Source: a virus. From it: a stretch of 33,212 bases of DNA. Under the pieces are notes generated by a model. It had not been told where the DNA came from and did no database searches. It saw only the letters and a program-made list of their open reading frames with translations. Positions within the stretch are counted from its first letter, which is position 1; each line of letters begins with the position of its first letter. Positions 9,173 to 15,341 of the stretch are shown one piece after another. Location: IMG/VR virus record IMGVR_UViG_3300009160_000101, positions 1-33,212 of that record; one strand, given 5' to 3'. The translations under genes and the position numbers were made by a program.

Positions 9173-9190
9173 TGTTTTAATTATAAAAAC

Positions 9191-10039
9191 ATGGACAAAA
9201 AGAAAAGAATTTACCCGCATAGACCTTATAATGCGGTAGCTAATTTGAGTAAAATTACAACAGAGCAAAAAGAAACTGTTAAAAGTATGTATCTTCAAGG
9301 GCTTCCTCAAACTAAAATTGAGGAAGTCATGAAGATGACTAGAAAAACTATTAGAACAATACTACAGCAATCTGGGTTAATAAGAGATAAATCTACACAA
9401 TGGAGACTCAGTAGAGGTTCTACGTTAGATGAAACTGTTTTTGATACATTAACACCAGAAGCTTTATATTGGATAGGTTTTCTATATGCAGATGGTCACA
9501 TTAGAAAAGAAAAAGAATATTCTATTGAATTAGAAATTGAGCTAAAGGATAAAGAACATTTAGAAAAGTTTAAACTTTTTTTTAATTGTAATAAAGAGAT
9601 AAAATTTTATGCAGAAAATTCTTGTTCAATTAAAATTTTTTCTAAAGTTTTACATAGTAAACTTAAAGAGTTAGGTTTTAATAATAAAAAAAGTTGGACA
9701 GCTGTACCACATGACTCTTTAAAAAATTCAAAAGATTTTTGGAGAGGTGTTGTTGACGGTGATGGTGGAGTTTATAACTATGACATTAAACCTCAGATTT
9801 CATTATGTGGAACAATTGAAACAATTTTTGAATTTATTATTTTTTGTACTAAGGAACTGGAAATTAAAAGTAAATATCCAAGTCATAGTAATAAAGAAGG
9901 AGGTTTAAAAAATAGCTTATTTCAAGTTCACTATTATTCAAGTGATTGTAAAAAAGTTTTAGAATTATTGTATCAAGATGCAACTATCTATTTAGATAGA
10001 AAATATAACACTTATCTGGAGATGTGCCAGAATAATTAA
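9191..10039 (+). CDS. Free-standing LAGLIDADG homing endonuclease
   Basis: A 282-aa endonuclease gene inserted between the capsid gene and the next head gene. Residues ~25-60 form a helix-turn-helix (QKETVKSMYLQGLPQTKIEE ... TRKTIRTILQ), a resolvase-like DNA-binding domain. Two LAGLIDADG motifs follow: YWIGFLYADGHI at residue 93 (acidic residue D101) and DFWRGVVDGDGGV around residue 182-195 (D189/D191). Both acidic catalytic positions are kept, so it should be an active monomeric double-motif nuclease. I start it at the ATG at 9191 because the upstream TTG at 9170 lies inside the promoter -7 element. It is probably expressed from that promoter in addition to any read-through from the capsid gene. 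The A/T-rich codon use contrasts sharply with the capsid gene. Confidence 0.88.
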   Translation: MDKKKRIYPHRPYNAVANLSKITTEQKETVKSMYLQGLPQTKIEEVMKMTRKTIRTILQQSGLIRDKSTQWRLSRGSTLDETVFDTLTPEALYWIGFLYADGHIRKEKEYSIELEIELKDKEHLEKFKLFFNCNKEIKFYAENSCSIKIFSKVLHSKLKELGFNNKKSWTAVPHDSLKNSKDFWRGVVDGDGGVYNYDIKPQISLCGTIETIFEFIIFCTKELEIKSKYPSHSNKEGGLKNSLFQVHYYSSDCKKVLELLYQDATIYLDRKYNTYLEMCQNN

Positions 10040-10051
10040 TTAAATTTACAC

Positions 10052-10070
10052 AAACCAAAAACCAACAAAA
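10052..10070 (+). promoter_or_regulatory. A/C-rich translation leader before 338-aa gene
   Basis: AAACCAAAAACCAACAAAA lies two bases before the ATG at 10073. It is almost identical to the leader at 6197-6213 and resembles that at 18103-18116. It probably belonged to the original capsid-to-10073 junction before the endonuclease was inserted. Confidence 0.45.
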
Positions 10071-10072
10071 CA

Positions 10073-11089
10073 ATGGATAATTTCACAATGGTTGAGACCG
10101 GTAAGGGCTCAGTTAAAAAAACAGCAATAGCTGTAAGACCTTTCTTTGACAATTCCTCTTCTAACATGGGTTTAGAAGATTATGGGATGAGTTTATTTGA
10201 TGGGGTAACACACTCTGAACAAATTGCTTGTTTAGACAATAATGGTGTAGTAAGATACCTTACTGGACTGAATGAATTTGCACCGGAAATAAAACTTCTT
10301 AATGAAGAAGATAGAGCTGCAAAGGTAAGAGAGATAAGAAGTGCTGTAGCTGAGTTAGAAAAAGAATTAGCTGCAAATGTAATTGATATTGAAGATCCAA
10401 TGTTTTGGAATCAAGTAAAATTACTACAACCAAACAATAAAGATTTTTGGAATAAGATTTCCATTTCTTGTGGTAATGAACCTTTGTTCTTAGACCCAAG
10501 AGATCCTTATGATAGAATCAAACTTTATGCAATTGAAGCAGGAGGATTTTCTCTTGTATCAAAAAGTTTTGATGATGCTAGATCCAAAGCTGTTCCACCT
10601 AAGTTTTACTTAGATAAAGAAGAAGAAACAGTAATGGTAAGAACTGAATACAAAAAGCTGCGTAATAAAGCACTTGCTGAACTTCAGAAATTATTTGACA
10701 AAAACAGTACTAAGTTGTTTTACATTGCTAAGGTGGTGGATATCAACAGTACACAATATAGAAAATCAACTCCTAATGATGTAATCTATGAAAACATGGA
10801 TGTATTCATCAACGGTTTAGGAGGAGAAAGTAACAAAGAAAGAGCAGCTAAATCATTTATGGATGTAGCTAATCTTGATATGGAAACACTAAAAATTAAA
10901 TCAATTGTTAGAGATTCCGTATTTTTTAAGTATATTATAAATAAGGCAGATGGTTATATCTACCACACTAAGTCAGGTGCTATGCTTGGAAGAAATGTGT
11001 CTGATGTAGTTGAGCATATGAAGAACCCTTTAAATGAGGATATCTTAAAAGACTTGAACGCTGCTTGTGAAAAGTATTGGAACTCTTAA
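10073..11089 (+). CDS. Probable virion/head protein of unknown function
   Basis: A 338-aa soluble protein with no signal peptide, membrane segment or catalytic motif that I recognise. Residues ~80-105 form a charged coiled coil (DRAAKVREIRSAVAELEKEL). This is followed by IEDPMFWNQVKLLQPNNKDF, and then a central aromatic region with the phrase DPRDPYDRIKLYAIEAGG. The C-terminal half alternates helices and short strands. Its place directly after the capsid gene (ignoring the inserted endonuclease), the strong A/C-rich leader and the conserved-looking full-length frame suggest a structural or assembly protein. Possibilities include a minor head protein or a protease/scaffold partner, but nothing in the sequence decides between them. 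Confidence 0.5.
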   Translation: MDNFTMVETGKGSVKKTAIAVRPFFDNSSSNMGLEDYGMSLFDGVTHSEQIACLDNNGVVRYLTGLNEFAPEIKLLNEEDRAAKVREIRSAVAELEKELAANVIDIEDPMFWNQVKLLQPNNKDFWNKISISCGNEPLFLDPRDPYDRIKLYAIEAGGFSLVSKSFDDARSKAVPPKFYLDKEEETVMVRTEYKKLRNKALAELQKLFDKNSTKLFYIAKVVDINSTQYRKSTPNDVIYENMDVFINGLGGESNKERAAKSFMDVANLDMETLKIKSIVRDSVFFKYIINKADGYIYHTKSGAMLGRNVSDVVEHMKNPLNEDILKDLNAACEKYWNS

Positions 11090-11101
11090 ACTAAAAATAA
11101 A

Positions 11102-11281
11102 ATGGCAAATTACACAACTGGGAAAATGAATAACCCAAATGCAAAAGTTTCCGCTTCTAAAGTTGCTGGAAGTAAAGGTGTTAAATCTGGAGTTAATCCA
11201 AAAGCATCTGCACAAAAAGTAGCAAAAGGAAAAGTAGGTGGAATATCTAAAGCTCCTAAATCAGCATCTCCTTCTAAATAA
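11102..11281 (+). CDS. Small basic Lys/Ser-rich protein (59 aa)
   Basis: A 59-aa protein (MANYTTGKMNNPNAKVSASK...) made almost only of Lys, Ser, Ala, Gly, Val and Asn, with the repeated pattern SK-VAGSK, ASAQKVAKGK and SKAPKSASPSK. It has no acidic or aromatic core and is probably unstructured and DNA- or capsid-binding. It begins 12 bases after the previous stop with an AAATAAA leader. Its stop codon lies in the loop of a terminator hairpin, so the gene closes a transcription unit. It is the first of seven small basic genes in this area. Confidence 0.6.
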   Translation: MANYTTGKMNNPNAKVSASKVAGSKGVKSGVNPKASAQKVAKGKVGGISKAPKSASPSK

Positions 11282-11303
11282 GGGGATGCTTAATTTTATT
11301 TTA
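11263..11303 (+). terminator. Intrinsic terminator overlapping the 59-aa gene end
   Basis: AGCATCTCC (11263-11271) pairs with GGGGATGCT (11282-11290) over nine base pairs, including one G-T pair. The ten-base loop contains the TAA stop. The tract TAATTTTATTTT follows. This should end part of the capsid-region transcription. Confidence 0.65.
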
Positions 11304-11308
11304 ATATT

Positions 11309-11611
11309 ATGGCAAAGAAAGTAAGAGAAGAAGTTAAAGATGAAACAGTAAAGAAAGTTTCAACTGCTAAAAAAGCATCAGTAAGAAAACCTAGAGTTAA
11401 GAAAGCTAAACCTGTTATAGTTAAAGAAGAGGTTGAACAAGAAGTATTAGCAATAGTTGAAAATGCTACATATGAAGCAACTAAAATTATTTCTGAACAC
11501 AAAGAATTAGTTGAAGAAAAAGCTGAGGAGATTGAAGAAATAGTAATTGAATCAGTATCAACAGCTGCTAAAATTAAATCTTTTTTTAAAAACTTATTTA
11601 AGAAAAAATAA
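11309..11611 (+). CDS. Lys/Glu-rich coiled-coil small protein (100 aa)
   Basis: Residues 1-35 are a basic Lys/Val/Thr-rich stretch (KKASVRKPRVKKAKPVIV) resembling histone-like tails. Residues ~38-85 form an acidic amphipathic helix (EEVEQEVLAIVENATYEATK ... EEKAEEIEEIVIES). The last 15 residues (KIKSFFKNLFKKK) make a basic amphipathic helix that could bind membrane or DNA. No known family was recognised. It sits between a terminator and a 50-aa basic gene, starting 18 bases after the terminator stem with ATGGCAAAG. The bipolar charge layout would suit a packaged DNA-condensing or capsid-interior protein, but this is inference. Confidence 0.6.
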   Translation: MAKKVREEVKDETVKKVSTAKKASVRKPRVKKAKPVIVKEEVEQEVLAIVENATYEATKIISEHKELVEEKAEEIEEIVIESVSTAAKIKSFFKNLFKKK

Positions 11612-11613
11612 TA

Positions 11614-11766
11614 ATGGCAAAGCAAATGCTAAAAAGAAAAGACGGTAGTGTTTCCCAGAGAGGTCTCTGGGATAACATCCGTGATAATAAAGGTTCTGGA
11701 AAGAAACCTACAGCTCAAATGCTGAAACAAGAGAAAAAGATTAAAGCAACTACAAAAAAGAAATAG
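11614..11766 (+). CDS. Small basic protein, LWDNIR-KKPT type (50 aa)
   Basis: A 50-aa protein beginning two bases after the previous stop. It contains SQRGLWDNIRDNKGSGKKPT followed by AQMLKQEKKIK. I recall this LWDNIR...GSGKKPT...MLKQE pattern from tiny uncharacterised proteins in the head regions of other tailed phages, so it is likely a real conserved gene despite its size. It has 15 lysines or arginines in 50 residues and is predicted to be helical at the C-terminus. The next gene starts two bases after its TAG. A virion-packaged or assembly role is inferred only from context. Confidence 0.68.
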   Translation: MAKQMLKRKDGSVSQRGLWDNIRDNKGSGKKPTAQMLKQEKKIKATTKKK

Positions 11767-11768
11767 TC

Positions 11769-12716
11769 ATGGCAAAATTAATTCCTTATGCATTAAAAAA
11801 TCCAAAAACAGATACTGTTGTACCTGGTGCTTTAATTCTTTCTAGTATTAAACCGGTATCAGGAGATTGGTTTCCTGTTGTAGAAGGTATTGAAAGAAAT
11901 ACAATTAATCCTGTAGACTATGATACTACAGTTAAAGTAACTTATCCTGGAGCAGTTAATGTTCAAAGATTTGGTGATTATGCTAAATCTTTTATACAAG
12001 AAAAAGGTTACTTTCCAGATAATATAGTTTTATCAGATTCAATTTGTTCTGATGATATAGATGGTCCTATTTATTCAGATATTTCAAACATTGGTCAGAC
12101 TCCTGCATCTCAGAATCAGTTTTTAGGTGCATTCATGGCAGGTGGTTTAGCTGGTTATCCTCACACAGGTATATTAGGTATACAAGCTTGGGGATCACAT
12201 GTTACAACAAGTACAAATGGTGGTTTGTTTATGATTAATACACCGCATATTGGAATATCAAGAACAGGTAGTGTAGGAAGGATTTGGAGAAGAGGAAAGA
12301 GTGAAACGCAATCTTTAACGGATAATACTTGTGGTGCAGTTGCTACAGCAATTACATGGGTAGCAGCAAATGCTGTTGCTCCAGTTGTAACAAACTTTCC
12401 AAATGATTATCAAAACTATACTCTATGTGCTATACTATTTCCATTTAAAGCGGCTCTTGCAGCTATAACAACTTATGGAGCTAAAATGGTTTATGCTACT
12501 GAAAAAATAAGATTAGCTTCAAATACTTTTTTAACAGGTGCAACAGGAATAATTGATGCTAATGTTGGAACAGAAATTGATGTATTTTATTGTTCGGGAA
12601 CATTTATTAATACAGATGATGGATATAATGCTTATATTAATGTTACATCATTTAAAAAATATAATAGTGTTGGTGGATGGGTAGATTTAACTACATCATT
12701 TTTAGCAGGTTTATAA
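11769..12716 (+). CDS. LCIB-type beta-carbonic-anhydrase-like protein
   Basis: A 315-aa protein with features I recognise from the LCIB/LCIC (theta, beta-related) carbonic anhydrase family. Residues 91-97 read SICSDDI, like the family's Cys-x-Asp zinc-site strand. LGAFMAGGLAGYPHTG (119-134) resembles the Gly-rich loop, and GSHV (142-145) follows. NTPHIGISRTGSVGRIWRRG (157-176) resembles the hallmark PHIGI...G..G...R.G segment, and TCGAV (187-191) the ACGA zinc-binding strand. Candidate zinc ligands are Cys93, His160 and Cys188, with Asp95 next to the site. The N-terminal ~75 residues have the pattern expected of a small lead-in domain. The protein lies between small basic head genes, not near any metabolic gene. 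It might be an active enzyme, or the fold may be reused as a capsid decoration protein. The residue pattern is visible; the fold and activity are inferred. Confidence 0.55.
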   Translation: MAKLIPYALKNPKTDTVVPGALILSSIKPVSGDWFPVVEGIERNTINPVDYDTTVKVTYPGAVNVQRFGDYAKSFIQEKGYFPDNIVLSDSICSDDIDGPIYSDISNIGQTPASQNQFLGAFMAGGLAGYPHTGILGIQAWGSHVTTSTNGGLFMINTPHIGISRTGSVGRIWRRGKSETQSLTDNTCGAVATAITWVAANAVAPVVTNFPNDYQNYTLCAILFPFKAALAAITTYGAKMVYATEKIRLASNTFLTGATGIIDANVGTEIDVFYCSGTFINTDDGYNAYINVTSFKKYNSVGGWVDLTTSFLAGL

Positions 12717-12727
12717 AATTAATAACT

Positions 12728-13456
12728 ATGGCAAAGACAGCAGCACTTTATTCAGTGTATTGTTTTACAAATAATATTAATAATAAAAAGTATATTGGTA
12801 TTACTTCTGATGTAAAAAGAAGATTTAAGCAACATAAAGGAATGAGAAGCAGAGCAGTTGTTTTTTGTTTGGCTATTAAAAAGTATGGGTTTGAAAAATT
12901 TAAATTTGAAATACTAAAAGATAATTTAACTTTAGAAGATGCAAAACTATTTGAAGTACAGTTTATTCAAGAACTAAACTCTATGGTTCCAAATGGATAT
13001 AATAGAACAAAAGGTGGTGACTATTCTGTAAAACATACAATAGCAACTATTGAAAAAATAAAAGAAAAAAATAGACTTTATAGATTAAATAATCCAGACC
13101 CAAGAAAAGGAAAAAAACATTCAGAAGAAACTAAAAAAGTAATGAGTAAGTTAGCATCTGAAAGAACAGATAGACCAAGAGGTGATAGACATTGGAATTA
13201 CGGAAAGAAAACTAGTGACTTATCAAAACAAAAAATGAGTATTAGCCAAACATTAGGTAATAATGGTTTTGCAAAAAAAGTTATAGATTTAAATACTAAT
13301 ATTGTTTATTCTTGTATAAATGAAGCAAAACAAGTATATAACATTAGTCATTCATTTATAAGCATGGTTTGCACTGGAAAAAAAACAAGTGATAAATATA
13401 ATTTTAAATATTTAAAAGATTATGAGCAAGAAAAGTGTGTCACTATCAATTTCTAG
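12728..13456 (+). CDS. GIY-YIG homing endonuclease with NUMOD motifs (3)
   Basis: A 242-aa endonuclease. The GIY-YIG core is clear (YSVYCFTNNINNKKYIGITS, residues 8-27), followed by RRFKQHKG, a KKYGFEKFKFEIL segment and the Glu helix AKLFEVQFIQELNS. GYNRTKGG closes the nuclease domain. NUMOD3-like motifs (PDPRKGKKHSEETKK and HWNYGKKTSDLSKQK) and a NUMOD1-like tail (KKVIDLNTNIVYSCINEAKQ) follow. I start it at the ATG at 12728; an upstream ATG at 12677 lies inside the preceding gene. The start ATGGCAAAG copies the initiation sequence of many genes around it. The last 35 bases overlap the beginning of the next gene, so the element uses the host gene's 5' end as its own 3' end. Confidence 0.88.
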   Translation: MAKTAALYSVYCFTNNINNKKYIGITSDVKRRFKQHKGMRSRAVVFCLAIKKYGFEKFKFEILKDNLTLEDAKLFEVQFIQELNSMVPNGYNRTKGGDYSVKHTIATIEKIKEKNRLYRLNNPDPRKGKKHSEETKKVMSKLASERTDRPRGDRHWNYGKKTSDLSKQKMSISQTLGNNGFAKKVIDLNTNIVYSCINEAKQVYNISHSFISMVCTGKKTSDKYNFKYLKDYEQEKCVTINF

Positions 13457-13697
13457 GGGTGAAAAATCAAAGTCTGGAGGTCTTACAGCAAAAGGGGTAG
13501 CTAAATACAATAATGCTACTGGAGGAAATATGAAGACAGCTGTTACTACTAAGCCATCAAAGCTTGATCCAGATAGCAAAGATGCTAAGAGAAGAAAAAG
13601 TTTTTGTAGCAGGATGTCAGGGGTTGATGGACCTATGAAAGATGAGAAGGGAAGACCAACAAGAAAAGCATTAGCTTTAAGAAAATGGAATTGTTAA
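13422..13697 (+). CDS. Small basic protein, DUF6321-like (91 aa)
   Basis: A 91-aa basic protein whose pattern I associate with a small phage family (DUF6321-like). It has GEKSKSGGLTAKGVAKYNNA near the N-terminus, RRKSFCSRMSGVDGP in the middle and LALRKWNC at the end. The conserved SFC-RMSG and C-terminal W-x-C are both present, which suggests two functional cysteines. Its start overlaps the upstream GIY-YIG gene by 35 bases in another frame. An internal Met lies too far inside the conserved region to be the start. Members occur in head/packaging regions of diverse phages, and a DNA-binding or virion role is plausible but unproven. Confidence 0.7.
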   Translation: MSKKSVSLSISRGEKSKSGGLTAKGVAKYNNATGGNMKTAVTTKPSKLDPDSKDAKRRKSFCSRMSGVDGPMKDEKGRPTRKALALRKWNC

Positions 13698-13709
13698 AAC
13701 TTATATAAT

Positions 13710-14075
13710 ATGGCAAAGTGTATGAAATGTGGTGGATCTAAGATGCAATCTGGTGGAGCTACAAAAGGTGGTAGTAATGCAAAAATGGGAATCTTTGGTA
13801 TTCCTAATGCAGGAGGTACAGGACCTGAAACAATGAAAAAAGGTGGTTCTAAAGTAACTGCTGTTAAACATTCATGCCCTCCAGGTACAGTTAGATCTGC
13901 TACTGGTGGATGTGTATCTGAAAGACCAAGCTTTAAAAAAGGTGGTTCATCTTTTGGTATGTTATCAGTTAAAGCGGGTGTAGATAAAAATCCTAAAGCT
14001 ACTGCTGCTGATAGAATTGCTGGTGCTAAAATGAGCAAGAAAAAAATGGGTGGTGCAACTAAAAAGAAGTGCTAA
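13710..14075 (+). CDS. Gly/Lys/Cys-rich small protein (121 aa)
   Basis: A 121-aa protein of low complexity, dominated by Gly, Lys, Ser and Ala. It begins MAKCMKCGGSKMQSGGATKG, with a CxxC pair, and has two KKGGS units (MKKGGSKVT and FKKGGSSFG). Between them lies the cysteine segment HSCPPGTVRSATGGCVSE, and the tail is KKKMGGATKKKC. Spaced KKGG blocks and paired cysteines suggest a flexible, possibly disulfide-linked or metal-binding polypeptide. No family was identified. It belongs to the run of small basic genes between the capsid and the ring-like gene and starts 12 bases after its neighbour with ATGGCAAAG. Confidence 0.62.
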   Translation: MAKCMKCGGSKMQSGGATKGGSNAKMGIFGIPNAGGTGPETMKKGGSKVTAVKHSCPPGTVRSATGGCVSERPSFKKGGSSFGMLSVKAGVDKNPKATAADRIAGAKMSKKKMGGATKKKC

Positions 14076-14077
14076 TC

Positions 14078-14236
14078 ATGGCTGAGAAAAAAGATAAAAA
14101 CTGGATTCAAAAAGCTACAGCTGATATTAAGAAAAGGGGTACAAAAGGTAAATGCACCCCTATAACTAAACCTGGTTGTAAAGGTAAAGCTAAGCAGTTA
14201 GCTAAGACATTTAAAGCAATGGCTAAAAAGAAATAA
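14078..14236 (+). CDS. Small basic protein with CTP-KPGC motif (52 aa)
   Basis: A 52-aa protein (MAEKKDKNWIQKATADIKKR...) containing the element GTKGKCTPITKPGCKGKAKQ, followed by LAKTFKAMAKKK. The same K-GTKGKCTP---PGC-G-A--L pattern is familiar to me from short phage virion-region proteins, so the frame is likely genuine. It starts two bases after the preceding stop and ends two bases before the next start, a tight operon arrangement. The two cysteines eight residues apart could bind metal or form a disulfide. The function is unknown. Confidence 0.68.
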   Translation: MAEKKDKNWIQKATADIKKRGTKGKCTPITKPGCKGKAKQLAKTFKAMAKKK

Positions 14237-14238
14237 TT

Positions 14239-14634
14239 ATGGCAAAGAAAGAAACACTTAATCCTATTACTGCTTTTAGAAAAGCTAATGAAGCTAGAAA
14301 AGCTGTAGTCATGAAGTCTTTGAAAAAAGCTCAGGCGGGTATTGCACAAGATACAACTGCTGCACAACAACCTGTCAATAAATATTATCCTTGGAAAGGA
14401 AATGTTAAACTTAAAACACCAACTGTTAAAGAAGAAACACCTGATTATTTAAAACCTACTAGAAAATATGCTGATCCTAGAATGGATCCAAATTATAATT
14501 CAAACCCTCCTGCTTCTTCACAGTTTGAAGGGCCAAAATCAATTTCAACAAAATCTGGCAAATCTGCTTCAGATATTTTGAATTCTTATAATAATAGTAA
14601 GAAAAAAGGAGGCGTTGTAAAAAGAAAAAAATAA
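14239..14634 (+). CDS. Basic Pro/Lys-rich small protein (131 aa)
   Basis: A 131-aa protein. The N-terminal ~35 residues form a basic helix (FRKANEARKAVVMKSLKKAQ). The middle is Pro/Tyr-rich and probably extended (KYYPWKGNVKLKTPTVKEET, PDYLKPTRKYADPRMDPNYN). The end is Ser/Lys-rich (SARDILN-like SASDILNSYNNSKKKGG, then VVKRKK). No enzymatic motif is seen. It is the last of the small basic genes, three bases before the ring-like gene. It is probably a structural or DNA-associated virion component, inferred from context only. Confidence 0.6.
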   Translation: MAKKETLNPITAFRKANEARKAVVMKSLKKAQAGIAQDTTAAQQPVNKYYPWKGNVKLKTPTVKEETPDYLKPTRKYADPRMDPNYNSNPPASSQFEGPKSISTKSGKSASDILNSYNNSKKKGGVVKRKK

Positions 14635-14637
14635 GAT

Positions 14638-15336
14638 ATGTTAAACAGTGCAATTGAAATAAAAATTAAGCAGCGTATCAATAAATTAGATTCTCAAGAC
14701 TATGACAACATTCAATGTTGGCAGATTGTTGAGGTATTTAATAAAGCTCAGGTAGAATGGGTAAGAAGACAATTGCATGGTATTAACTTGGTTAAAGAAG
14801 GGGATGAGCAATCTACAAGAAGAAAAGATGATCTTCAAGTATTACTTTCCCTACTTACTTTGAATCCTTTAAAAAGAGAATCTTATTTCCAATGTAATAT
14901 TCCAGGTGATTATCTACAATGGAAAAGGATAGATACTTTTGCAAAAAAGGATTGTTGTGATAAAAGAAGAATGGCTGTATATCTTGCAGAAGAAGGTAAC
15001 CTTACTCAACTTCTAAGAGATAAATCTAAACAACCCAGTTTTGAGTGGGGAGAAACATTTGCAACATTAATAAACAATACAATTCATATTTATACTAATG
15101 ATGAATTTGATGTTGAAAGTGCTTCACTTGTTTATTACAGACAACCAAGAAAAGTACAATTTTTAAATTGTTCTGATCCTTATACAGGAGTTGCATCAAC
15201 AGCTGATATTGAGTGTGAGTTGAAAGATGATATAATTGAATTAATAATTGATGAAGCAGTTTCATTACTTGCTGGAGATATTGAGTCAGGAAACCAATTC
15301 TCTAGAGGTACTCAAGGTGCTGAACGTAACAACTAA
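14638..15336 (+). CDS. Ring/connector-like head-tail protein
   Basis: A 232-aa protein resembling proteins I know from crAss-like phages that stack below the portal. Residues 5-45 are helical (IKQRINKLDSQDYDNIQCWQ). WVRRQLHGINLVKEGDEQST follows, then a beta-rich centre with LLRDKSKQPSFEWGETFATL and a conserved-looking IHIYTNDEF strand. YYRQPRKVQF and DPYTG come next. A C-terminal helix (DDIIELIIDEAVSLLAGDIE) would line the ring. The layout (helices, beta barrel, closing helix) is shared by the proteins at 27160 and 27831. This fits the crAss-like virion, in which several ring proteins form the tail barrel. Which ring it matches cannot be decided here. Confidence 0.62.
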   Translation: MLNSAIEIKIKQRINKLDSQDYDNIQCWQIVEVFNKAQVEWVRRQLHGINLVKEGDEQSTRRKDDLQVLLSLLTLNPLKRESYFQCNIPGDYLQWKRIDTFAKKDCCDKRRMAVYLAEEGNLTQLLRDKSKQPSFEWGETFATLINNTIHIYTNDEFDVESASLVYYRQPRKVQFLNCSDPYTGVASTADIECELKDDIIELIIDEAVSLLAGDIESGNQFSRGTQGAERNN

Positions 15337-15341
15337 AAATA

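Noticed and set aside
9170-9190. Earlier TTG start for the LAGLIDADG gene
   Set aside because: The TTG falls within the TATATTTG promoter box, so it could not be in the mRNA.
12677-12727. Earlier ATG for the third GIY-YIG gene
   Set aside because: It lies inside the preceding gene, and the domain begins right after the ATG at 12728, which has an A-rich leader.
13694-14038. 114-aa open frame on the minus strand
   Set aside because: It mirrors the Gly/Lys-rich 121-aa gene on the + strand; the Pro/Leu-rich translation is a complement artefact.
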